NCBI GenBank assembly: GCA_958510825.1
Contig: OY294044.1
Coordinates: forward strand, 104,942,893 to 105,006,892
Reading direction: 5' to 3'
From: Brachypterus glaber
Taxonomy: Eukaryota; Arthropoda; Insecta; Coleoptera; Kateretidae
Length of the DNA stretch: 64,000 bases
Position 1 is the stretch's first letter. Each line of letters begins with the position of its first letter. This document shows positions 23,601 through 30,688 of the stretch, piece after piece. The notes under the pieces are model-generated. The model had not been told where the DNA came from. It did no database searches and saw only the letters and a list, made by a program, of their open reading frames with translations. The position numbers and the translations under genes are program-made.

Positions 23601-26600
23601 CTTATTAGGTATTTTTTTAGATTGTCTCAACTTGTGTGATGCTCTATCTTTGCTACTGCGCATTTTCGACGATTCTCAAAATCAGAGTCCTGAACATTTA
23701 CTATTTGGCCCCCCACCACCAGACAAACGAGTACAGTTTGATATTTTCGGGGATGATGTTGAGCCGTTTGACCCCTCCTTTGTGCTTGAACTTTTTGGGG
23801 CTCATTCACATGGACAGCCACGTCATAAAGTCTCAAGTTATGGAAACATATTATACACAGGTGAGTAATTTTACATCGGCACTTAGTGCTACTAAGAGTG
23901 TCGATGTATTGAAATCTTCGCCGAAAAGTCAAAATCTTTGACCACGTTTTTTTCACATTTCTCGACGTTTTAGACCATTCTGAGTCGAAATCAGTAAAAA
24001 TTTTTTTTGCGTCCGTCCGTCTGTCTGTCTGTCTGGGTGTAAACTCTCTAACTCCATTTCTACATGAGATATCGACTTGCGGTTTTTTGCATATTGTTTC
24101 TTCGTATCCGAAGAGCTGATTAGATTTTGGGGGTAAACGATTGGGGGTAAGGGGGTAAAAATAGGGTAAAACTCCTATTTTTAGCGTTTTTTGTTTATAA
24201 TTAAGGCAATTATTATTGTATTTGGTTAATTTAGCACTTATATAAAAGATAATTTTAAATTGGTCAAAAAATGTTATAAACAACGTTTTCCTAAAACGCA
24301 TTGTTTTCGAGATATTGGCGTTTAAAGCAAAGTAAAGGTTTTTTTAGCATATCTCACATATTTATAACCCGATTTCAAAAAATTATATTTTAAATAAAAG
24401 TTCTTTTTAAGCCCTATAAAAAATGTTATATACAGTTTTTTGCTAGAATATAATGTTTTAAAGATACAGAATTTAAAATCAAACAAAACACCTAGTTTGA
24501 AATTTGCAAACTAGATGGCTCTAGTGTACAATAGTGCCGATGTTTTGACAGGGTGCTTGCAACGTTTCATCTAGTTGTACTTAAATTCCTCAGCAGTTTA
24601 TTCCTTTTCTTAAGTAATATTGTGTATTTCTGAATAAAATTGGATTTAGAACAATTGTCTGCCAATTATATTTTTGAGTATTTTTTCTGAAATGTAGATA
24701 AACATTTTCTTTCTTTAATTTATATAACTTTTTTTAACCTAGCTATCAGCCCCTCTGTAAATTCTTTGTTCTTGGCACGATTTTTTCCAAAATCTAAATT
24801 TTTAGTCTATCCGACTTCATTTTAAGTTTTCATTTTTTAAATTTTCTTTTTTCCTAGATTATGGGACACATGGACGTAATCGGCATAATATCCCACGGTT
24901 TCAACATCTATTTTCCAATGGCCATGTTCCTTTTCTGCCTTGCGACCTATTTCAAAGTGGGCTCCAGGTTTTTGTCGATGATCGGTTTTCACCAATTCAT
25001 TGGCGACGACGAAATGACGACGGACCTTATCGAGGAGGGAAAGGAGCTGATTAAGAGGGAGAAAAGGAGGCTGCAGAGGGCGGAGGAGTCTTCCAATAGG
25101 AGAAGGGAATATCAGGAACGATTTTCTAATAGTGCCGAGAGATATAGGCAAAGGACTGCTACAGATACAAGTGAGTTTTAAATTAAGGCAATAAAAAAAC
25201 GGACAAGTAAAAGCAAGTTAACCAAAATTTCTTTTTTTTTTGCTTTCCCAATCAATTTCAAGCAAAAAAAATTGTCGGTCGATCGGTTTGTCCGGGAAAT
25301 CTTGTGGGCACGATAGCTTTAAGCTGAGACTTAAAATTTGGCATACAGGTATGTTACCAAAAGTTCTCGCTTGGGATTGTTTTTGGTGAACGTTGGAGTG
25401 TGGCAAGGGGGGCATGGGAAAAAATATTTTTTTTTTACAAAAATTTGAAAATAGCTATATAGGGGTTTTTAAGGTTGCTGAAATTGAATCTGATAATAAA
25501 AATTTTCTAACTTCACCCCCGCGGGGCTGATGGGGTAAATATTTTTAATATTTTCGTCAAAATTGGTATATAGGGGTTTTTGGGGTTGACAAATATGAAT
25601 CTGATATTTTTTTTCTAATTACACCCCCTGAGGGGGGTAAAACTGCCATATTAGGTTTTTGAGGTTGTCTGATAATAAAAAAACTATTTTACGCACGGAG
25701 GTGAAAAATGGGAAAGCTCTTTTACTGGGCAGAGTATTTTTTTTAATTAAAGCGTAAAAAATGTCCAATAAAAAAAAAATTCTAAATTTTTTTACTTTCC
25801 CATAGGAACGTCTTGCATTAGTAAAAAATTTTTTTAGGGAAGCTAAAGTGACACAGCGCCATAGCTGGATGGTCATGGTAAAATTTATATAAATGGACAT
25901 TATATGCTAGAGTCCGCGCGCGTTAGGAATGGTACATCGACGTCATAAATCCAATGACGACACTGCGCACAACATTGTAGGCGGAGCGACTGCTGCTAAG
26001 GGGCGTGTTAGTAAACAATCGGTTTTGGCTTACTGCACATTCTGTGTTTAATCATTGTACCATTCTTAACGCGCGCGGACTCTACACTGAAAAAAATTAC
26101 ATTGAAAAGGTGTAAAAAAATACACTCTATAAATGTGTAAATTTTACACCTTTATATAAATGTACATCAACATTGATGTGACACTACACACGTGAGGTGA
26201 TTTTGACCTAGTGTGTATTTTTACATCCATACCTTCTGCAAAAATACACTCGGAGCTCAAAAAAGTGTATTTTTATAAACATACCTTTAGCAACAATTTA
26301 CCCGAAGTGTAAAAATCACACTTCTGATGTACAAGCCAGCCAATTGCGGGCGTTAAGCTAGTCACGTGTCTCGAGAAGCCAGAATCCCTGCTCCATCGAG
26401 TCTGGTGGCTGTCGACCATTATAATTGTTTACGTTTGTAAGAGTGTACGTATAATTTTGTGTGTGCTAGATTTTTCAAAGAAATAATTTGTAAGTGTTGA
26501 TTAAAAGTAAATATTTAAAAAGTGTGATTAATACAATATCCTTAAAACATACATTTTATAATAATATTTTACTTATTTAGGCGGTAACACTGGCCTGCAA

Positions 26601-27338
26601 ATTTTGAGTTGTTAAGACTTGTGTATATTTTCTGTTTCTATTTTATATTGGTACTTTTTGTAGCGCTGATTACGAATATACGTTTTATTTTTCTGTTGCG
26701 TAGTTTTTCCATAAAACACTATTCATAAATAGAAAAATAACAAAATGTTTATTCTATTTTTTTTAATAAATTAAAGGGTTTTATGTAAAAAGCTCTAGCC
26801 ACAGTGTGTAAACTTTACACACTGGATGTAAAAATATAATACACACCGCATTTATATTAACGCTTCGAGTGTAAATTCACATCAGCAGCAGCTGCAAGTA
26901 AATTACCCATGCACGTGGATGTAAAAACTTATCTCAGTGTAATAAACATTTTCATGTAAAAATTTAGGCATGTATTTAGATACTCACTTAAAATGGCACT
27001 AAAAAAATCTTGTCTTTCACATTAAATGTTAAAAATTTTTTTTTTAATTTTTAGTTCGCCCGATGACCCAAATGCAAAACATGGAAACCCCAAGAGCAAA
27101 CCTCCTGCGGGACTCTCACACCATCGAAACGTACGAGGGCACCGGGTACGGTACGGGTGACGTAGACACCAGGTTCCCTCCAGATGATTACGATATAGAC
27201 TCCAGATTCGGGGTAAGTACCCGGATCAACGACAGGTTGGACACTCCGGATTTCGAGACCAGATTTTCGGATGGGTATCAATCAGGGAACAGGAGTAGGG
27301 TGGGGTTACCTCCTAGGGGTATTTTTGATGATGTTTAA
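11425..27338 (+). CDS. LMBRD2: LMBR1 domain-containing protein 2
   Basis: Eight exons join in phase into 707 codons plus stop: 11425-11598, 12840-13024, 14572-14950, 20174-20531, 21881-22071, 23621-23860, 24858-25170, 27055-27338. Length is close to the ~695 residues of vertebrate LMBRD2, a multi-pass membrane protein reported to modulate beta2-adrenergic signalling. Visible conserved blocks: an N-terminal membrane segment with VLYRYGNWYRHH, CFQPWSQVPD, MPMMQSYIKAGDF, NTWGLFLLVILLGYALVEVP, SYFKAAKLS, the loop EKALVRLHKQTIKSLQ, YYLAPHHQTNEYSL, LTPPLCLNFLGLIHMDS, GFHQFIGDDEMTTDLI with a charged EGKELIKREKRR coiled-coil-like stretch, and a C-terminal GIFDDV. Introns hold hAT, Helentron-like and foldback elements. 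The gene appears intact. Confidence 0.95.
12060..12635. mobile_element. Foldback element in LMBRD2 intron 1
   Basis: Termini ttatgataccttttaaaggg and ccctttaaaaggtatgtaac are inverted, and arms of about 170 bp continue inward, including the mirrored block for tatattttgacttttggcat. Any open frame crossing it is a by-product of A/T-rich arms. Confidence 0.7.
12840..13024 (+). CDS. LMBRD2: LMBRD2 exon 2
   Basis: Extracellular loop ending at YWSTQCLTW; TTTTTTTAG acceptor, GTAATT donor, ends phase 2. Confidence 0.9.
13535..14241. mobile_element. Tc1/mariner-like foldback, TIR ACAGTCCGGTCCAAAAGTC
   Basis: Lies in LMBRD2 intron 2. The left end acagtccggtccaaaagtca is mirrored by gacttttggactgctctgt, both flanked by TA. 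Arms of ~170 bp include the mirrored tctcaactcg and cattttaagagctga blocks. A half copy sits at 16105-16291. Confidence 0.7.
14572..14950 (+). CDS. LMBRD2: LMBRD2 exon 3
   Basis: Encodes MPMMQSYIKAGDF and two membrane segments; ends at TVDTVLE before GTAAGT, phase 0. Confidence 0.94.
16105..16291 (+). repeat. Half copy of the 13535 foldback
   Basis: Shares with the right arm of the element at 13535-14241 the blocks cacattttaagagct, tagtttaagttg, ttccaaatttgaag and ggtgacttttggactgc. The other arm is absent. Confidence 0.65.
16292..16576 (-). mobile_element. tRNA-derived SINE
   Basis: On the minus strand the head has a box A-like TGGTGTAGTGGTC (16555-16567) and a box B-like GAGTTCGATTCTCAC (16499-16513) at tRNA spacing. 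The outer ends do not pair as an acceptor stem and no clean anticodon arm is formed, so it is not a working tRNA. About 200 bp of unrelated body follows, and the unit interrupts the half foldback precisely. Confidence 0.5.
17064..17230. mobile_element. MITE, TIR CCGTGTCTRAAATAGA
   Basis: A ~167-bp element whose ends ccgtgtctaaaatagactgc and gcgttctatttcagacacgg form an imperfect 30-bp inverted repeat. It sits immediately after the hAT-like element target duplication. Confidence 0.65.
17665..18290 (-). pseudogene. Tc1-like transposase relic with internal deletion
   Basis: On the minus strand, 18270-17975 encodes the paired-like HTH of a Tc1 transposase (DGISVREIATELNVANSTI, then a GRSR linker) and continues to ENPFHTGVRAREETNFPGS before a stop. 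A second block follows in another frame, HNAEELRQAIIEAW, which belongs to the C-terminus of the same family. The catalytic DDE core between them is missing. Confidence 0.7.
18776..19720. mobile_element. Palindromic element with GTGCGCACGG repeats
   Basis: Left (about 18831-18925) and right (about 19606-19715) ends are inverted copies rich in ccgtgcgcacgg and gagcgcgagtc motifs; on the right they form about three ~36-bp tandem units. A second inverted pair lies inside at 19319-19352 and 19523-19556. The interior carries a short open frame (18966-19160). It is strikingly GC-rich for this window. Confidence 0.65.
18975..19160 (+). pseudogene. Truncated transposase-like ORF (MULE/ZSWIM-type N-terminus?)
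   Basis: About 62 residues, containing FATFEELEEKVKEYETTKF, then LALQKSDSCSLFKAVTK and DLTYYFIENAC. The pattern of a FEELE...Y helix followed by a basic strand and a final ...YYxIxxxC resembles the N-terminal domain found in MULE-type transposases and ZSWIM proteins. The rest of such a protein is absent. Assignment is tentative. Confidence 0.35.
20174..20531 (+). CDS. LMBRD2: LMBRD2 exon 4
   Basis: Cytoplasmic loop; the donor is GTAAGA at 20532, which restores the EWYW codon phase with exon 5, rather than the nearer GTTTAT. Confidence 0.88.
20649..20803 (-). repeat. (ATT)n tract and rearranged Helentron-like fragment
   Basis: An (ATT)n microsatellite at 20649-20670 is followed by cagtgagcggcaaagccgat, a string seen again after (TTA)n at 63131-63190. 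Bases 20725-20800 match part of the ~700-bp repeat in opposite orientation to the adjoining copy. Confidence 0.55.
20804..21499 (-). mobile_element. Helentron-associated (DINE/HINE-like) repeat, copy A
   Basis: One of six copies of a ~700-bp element. In its own orientation it begins AACTAGATGAAACGTTGC, carries a subterminal CATCGGCACT, a central GTCTGTCTGTC region and ends in a perfect stem-loop CATCGGCACT...AGTGCCGATG. A subterminal repeat at the 5' end matching one arm of a 3' stem-loop is the hallmark of DINE-1/Helentron-associated nonautonomous elements. Open frames inside it recur in every copy and are by-products. Confidence 0.65.
21620..21834. mobile_element. Mariner-type MITE, TIR TGGTCTGTTTCATCAAGCAA (copy 1)
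   Basis: Inverted termini of about 42 bp, flanked by TA on both sides, including the mirrored block attaaaaatcgcacagt. A second copy lies at 47094-47288. Confidence 0.78.
21881..22071 (+). CDS. LMBRD2: LMBRD2 exon 5
   Basis: Starts with WYWKCLL and encodes membrane segments through HALDAIE; GTAAAA donor. Confidence 0.88.
22120..22470 (+). repeat. ~110-bp minisatellite, LMBRD2 intron 5
   Basis: About three diverged tandem units share gtgaaaattgatatrytgg, ggtttttgaggtcgctg and aactccaccccctggggg. The same unit recurs at 25440-25690 (plus) and 37727-37880 (minus). Confidence 0.65.
22662..22747. mobile_element. Short hairpin MITE
   Basis: An 86-bp near-perfect palindrome with ends gcatagtgggccaggaaaaa and its mirror ttttttcctggcccactatgc and a small loop at about 22705. 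Confidence 0.7.
22775..23595. mobile_element. Foldback element, LMBRD2 intron 5
   Basis: Arms of about 130 bp at 22775-22905 and 23455-23590 mirror one another, including ggtttattgggtagggtt and ttatttgcggcc on opposite strands. The loop contains no supported gene. Confidence 0.68.
23621..23860 (+). CDS. LMBRD2: LMBRD2 exon 6
   Basis: Encodes IVSTCVMLYLC through the YYLAPHHQTNEYSL signature; GTGAGT donor, with a repeat inserted 12 bp beyond it. Confidence 0.93.
23873..24576 (-). mobile_element. Helentron-associated repeat, copy B
   Basis: Full-length copy in LMBRD2 intron 6, same orientation as copy A. It starts 12 bp after the exon 6 donor, with the terminal stem-loop facing the splice site. 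Confidence 0.65.
24858..25170 (+). CDS. LMBRD2: LMBRD2 exon 7
   Basis: Last membrane segments, the GFHQFIGDDEMTTDLI block and a charged helix; TTCCTAG acceptor, GTGAGT donor. Confidence 0.93.
25440..25690 (+). repeat. ~110-bp minisatellite, LMBRD2 intron 7
   Basis: Two to three units of the family seen at 22120, with tatataggggtttttggggt and ctaacttcacccccgcgggg cores. Just upstream (25270-25395) lies a copy of the GTCTGTCCGGG core repeat. Confidence 0.62.
25908..26084. mobile_element. MITE, TIR TAGAGTCCGCGCGCGTTA
   Basis: A 177-bp element with ~27-bp inverted ends (tagagtccgcgcgcgttagg and its mirror) including possible TA target duplication. It abuts the next element directly. Confidence 0.72.
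26085..26940. mobile_element. MITE-like element, TIR CACTGARAWAA
   Basis: Starts cactgaaaaaaattacat and ends with the imperfect mirror atgtaaaaacttatctcagtg. Many copies of TGTGTAAA/TTTACAC-type motifs fill both ends (for example atacactc, gtgtaaattttacacc). No coding region is visible. Confidence 0.55.
27055..27338 (+). CDS. LMBRD2: LMBRD2 exon 8 (terminal)
   Basis: Cytoplasmic tail ending GIFDDV and TAA; TTTTAG acceptor. A diverged partial duplicate follows at 27839. Confidence 0.93.
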
Positions 27339-27426
27339 ATTGATTTTATATTTATTTTTTAAATTGTTTTAATTATTGGGTGTATTAAATATTTAAGAGT
27401 CATTTTTTGTAATTTTATTATTGGAA

Positions 27427-27838
27427 GATGATTCCTCAAGTCAAAATACATAAAAAGGTACACTTGTTGTAGTACTGTAGGAAAAATTCATTTGAAGGCG
27501 AAATTTCACTTTTCGAGAACGAAAAATTAAATACTAAAATTTTGAAAACCCTAATTTTAGAGATGCAGGGCGAATGTATCAAAAACTAAGAAAAAAAACT
27601 TCATATACAGGTACTTCCAAAAATAAATCCTAAAAGAGCTATAGTCTTCAAAAAATGCACAATTTTTAAAGGGCCGTAGTAGCTTTAAAAGCGATTTCTC
27701 TACCTACATGTATAGAAACTTTTTATCTTATTTTTTGATGTAGAATCACTCCGCATCATTGAAATTTCGGGTTTTATCATTTTAGTATTTAATTTTTCGT
27801 CTCCAAGACGTGAAATTTCACCTTCAAATGAATTTTTC
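27427..27838. mobile_element. Foldback-derived repeat downstream of LMBRD2
   Basis: Matches the inner parts of the larger foldback at 38113-39241, including gattcctcaagtcaaaatac, ttcatttgaaggcgaaattt and, mirrored at its right end, the same strings. It lies between LMBRD2 exon 8 and a partial duplicate of that exon. Confidence 0.68.
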
Positions 27839-27950
27839 GGATCAACGACAGGCTGGACAGTCCGGATTTCGAGACCAGATTATCGGATATCAGTCAGGGA
27901 ACCGGAATAGGGTGGGGTTACCTCCTAGGGGCATTTTTGATGATGTTTAA
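27839..27950 (+). pseudogene. Partial duplicate of LMBRD2 exon 8
   Basis: Repeats 27228-27338 with several substitutions and a 6-bp deletion near 27887, from ggatcaacgacagg to the final gatgatgtttaaa. The match continues into the 3' UTR. There is no acceptor at its start; its left border is exactly the edge of the foldback repeat. It is probably not used. Confidence 0.8.
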
Positions 27951-28059
27951 ATTATCTTTTATTTATTTTTTTAAATTATTATAATTTTATTTGGTGTACA
28001 AAATAATTAATGTTTAGTACTGTATACAGTTGTTATCTCATTTTTAATATGCATAGAGG

Positions 28060-28655
28060 CTAAAAATTTCCCCCGGCTGTATTTTTTATATGTCTTAAAG
28101 TACATTCAGATTAAGCTATTTTAAAATTTCTAGGCTCCGGATCCGGTTCCTTTGGGTGCTAGAAGATCCAAAAGCTCTGGCAATGAGCTACCAAAAAATC
28201 TATTTTTAACTTTTTACATTTAATACATTCAGATTAGGCTATTTTCATAGTTATACACAATAATTCTGGGTCCAAGGGGTAAGAATAGTCTTTAAAAAGT
28301 CGCTTTGGCATATGTGATACTTAATTTTTTAAAGAAATGAGAATTTATGAAACGAAATTTTGATTAAATGAAAATTCTCTAGACCTCTAGTGTTGAAATA
28401 TGTCAAATATTTTTTTAAAGCCTTTTTTACCCCTTGGCCTACTGAATAATTGTGGAAAACTGAGAAAATAGACTAGTCTAAATGTGATAAATGTAATGTG
28501 TTTGACTTGGTAAGTTAAAAATATAATTTCACCACCTTTTCGCGGCTTCTAGCATCCAAAGGAACTCGATCCAGGACCTGGTGAATTGCAAATAGCTTAA
28601 TTCGAATGTACTTTTTAAGACATATATAATATAGAGCCGGGAGCAAATAGTGAAA
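28060..28655. mobile_element. Foldback element, LMBRD2-AGL intergenic
   Basis: Arms of about 100 bp: agtacattcagattaagcta and tcctttgggtgctagaag on the left are mirrored by cttctagcatccaaaggaa and tagcttaattcgaatgtact on the right. The remaining bases 28656-29357 show no gene. Confidence 0.65.
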
Positions 28656-29357
28656 TAAAAATGGTCACCAGCTCTTACACTAATAATTTCATTTAAGCTT
28701 AAGGAAAAGAATAGTATTAAAATTTGTGCAAAAAATGGTCTAAAAATAGGAGTATAATTTTACTTAAAATCGTATTTATTGAAAAATACTAAAACATATA
28801 GATTTCAAATTTTATTATTTTTTGTTTTGATTGTTTTTATCTAGATTAGGGAAATTATTAAACTTTCGGATTCTAATTTTATTTTTTTGATCTAAATTTG
28901 GCACAGAATTTTATTCTGGTATTTTATCACGAGATAAGGTAGACTTATTTTAAAAAAAATGGGGTAAAAAACAATGTTTTATTAGGAAATGACTGCAGCT
29001 GGTCATTGAACGTTTTTTGACCATAATTTGCACATTTATTAGTAATTATTACTTTTTAAGGTAGTAGTCTGGTAACTTATGCCTATTTTCATGACTTCTT
29101 TGGAGGGTGATTTTTTATAGGAAAATAAAAATGAATTATCTTGAATATTTAGAGTGTTTTTATTTACATATTGAAAATATAAAAAAAAATTTATTCGAAA
29201 AAATTTTATAGTTTATTACTATTATTATTGTCACTCGAAGTTGGAACCTCAAAAAAAATGCACGTGGGTGGCCCGGGTGATTTTGGCTTTTGATGTTATC
29301 TGAAATCAAATATTCTTGATTATTCTTAATCTATAGACATGTCATTCTGGTCGGAAC

Positions 29358-29557
29358 NNNNNNNNNNNNNNNNNNNNNNNNNNNNNNNNNNNNNNNNNNN
29401 NNNNNNNNNNNNNNNNNNNNNNNNNNNNNNNNNNNNNNNNNNNNNNNNNNNNNNNNNNNNNNNNNNNNNNNNNNNNNNNNNNNNNNNNNNNNNNNNNNNN
29501 NNNNNNNNNNNNNNNNNNNNNNNNNNNNNNNNNNNNNNNNNNNNNNNNNNNNNNNNN
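29358..29557. other. Assembly gap (200 N)
   Basis: Exactly 200 consecutive N, most likely a placeholder of arbitrary size. Apparent open frames across it are meaningless. Confidence 0.98.
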
Positions 29558-29650
29558 TAACTTCTTCTTCTTCATCGAAAATCCCTTATACCCCTAAGGG
29601 GTGTCGGGCAAAATTTAAATAACAAAAAATATATTTTTTAAAAAATCTCT

Positions 29651-30409
29651 TTACGCTAAATAAATAATAAAAAAAGTGATTAAAGTTAAAGCAAAAAAAG
29701 CTAAAACATATAAAATAGTAACTCGAAGAATTTTGTTATGTTCCGACATGGATATTTGTACTTCCCTTCTCTTCGGAATATTATACAACATTGTAGGATC
29801 TAACAAAAATAGTTCATTTGGTTCTTGTATATCTAAATCTACAATATTTGCATTATTCTGAGGCATCAGAGGCTCTAAAATGTTATTTTCTTCAACTGGA
29901 GTAATTTCATCGAAATTTTGAATTTTTTTACCAGTTTTCAGAGATTTTTTATTTGATATTCTGCTAAATTCACTAAAAACTTTTTTATTTTGATTTAAAT
30001 TGTTAAAATTATTAAAAATAGGAACATAGTTGTTAAACGAGATGGCATTTTCTTGCTTAATAACCTTATATTTTGTTAAATTGAGTAAAATTCCGTTTAT
30101 ATCTGTCTTAAAAACCTGATAAAAAGGCACAAAACAATTAAAATTTTCATTAACATTACTTAGTAATAGATTATTATCTGTCTGTACGTAACTATTTAAT
30201 AACATCACATAAAAATTAAGAGTATTATGTTGCTTAAAATATATATCACTAAAGCTTACAAACCTATCTTTGACAATAATTTTTCTTATAGGTTTCAATT
30301 TGATTTCTTCCATTTCTTTACATTCTTTAAATTTTGTAATTTTTTCGAAATGTAAAATTTGAGATTTAATTCTTCTAGGTTTTTCAGGTAAATCTAAATT
30401 CTCCCCAAG
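29651..30409 (-). CDS. In-frame ORF after the AGL stop; possible tail-anchored extension
   Basis: Directly after the AGL UGA (30412-30410) the same frame stays open for 252 codons to a TAG at 29651. The first internal Met is at 30313, giving a 220-residue protein if translated on its own. No known domain is recognised. It is Asn/Lys/Ile-rich, has an acidic stretch (EITPVEENNILEPLMPQ) and ends in a ~21-residue hydrophobic segment (ILYVLAFFALTLITFFIIYL) with one residue after it, the layout of a tail-anchored membrane protein. It may be a stop-codon readthrough extension of AGL, an independent downstream gene, or a chance ORF. An ATTAAA on the minus strand at about 30365 could end the normal AGL mRNA. 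Confidence 0.45.
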   Translation of the reverse strand, partial: LGENLDLPEKPRRIKSQILHFEKITKFKECKEMEEIKLKPIRKIIVKDRFVSFSDIYFKQHNTLNFYVMLLNSYVQTDNNLLLSNVNENFNCFVPFYQVFKTDINGILLNLTKYKVIKQENAISFNNYVPIFNNFNNLNQNKKVFSEFSRISNKKSLKTGKKIQNFDEITPVEENNILEPLMPQNNANIVDLDIQEPNELFLLDPTMLYNIPKRREVQISMSEHNKILRVTILYVLAFFALTLITFFIIYLA

Positions 30410-30688
30410 TCAATTAACAGAAATGATCTCTGATTCGATTTTTCTCAAATCATGTAAAACTTCTAGAATACAGGACATGCTCCAGGCTTGGGTTCTGGAG
30501 CTATCCTTACAGTAGGCGCCATTTGTGTTGGTGAGTTCTGGAAGACCTCGCCAGGGGGACGTTTGCAATTCCACGAAATGTCTGGACAATATAACTTTTA
30601 TGCTGGAAATTGTTTCGGATAGAGCCCCGTTTTGAGCCGCAAACTGTAATTTTGCTCTGAGGAAGAAGCCCAAAGGCCATACCCATTC
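30410..30688 (-). CDS. AGL: AGL terminal exon
   Basis: Encodes [15 protein letters not shown] to SEIISVN and the UGA stop, followed by CUUGGG. TTTTCAG acceptor. Confidence 0.93.
   Translation of the reverse strand, partial: EWVWPLGFFLRAKLQFAAQNGALSETISSIKVILSRHFVELQTSPWRGLPELTNTNGAYCKDSSRTQAWSMSCILEVLHDLRKIESEIISVN

Noticed and set aside
22072..23620. An additional LMBRD2 exon
   Set aside because: Exons 5 and 6 join directly in phase 0 and align without a gap to the family, and the interval is occupied by minisatellite, hairpin and foldback repeats.
23627..24301. Frames of 80-220 codons (MRFRKTLF..., [14 protein letters not shown]...) recurring at 21020, 23627, 34560, 42493, 58254 and others
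   Set aside because: They lie in the Helentron-like repeat, start and stop at different places in each copy, and are interrupted by the same indels that separate copies; low-complexity A/T-rich by-products.
29339..29575. Frames crossing the N block
   Set aside because: Consist of N only.
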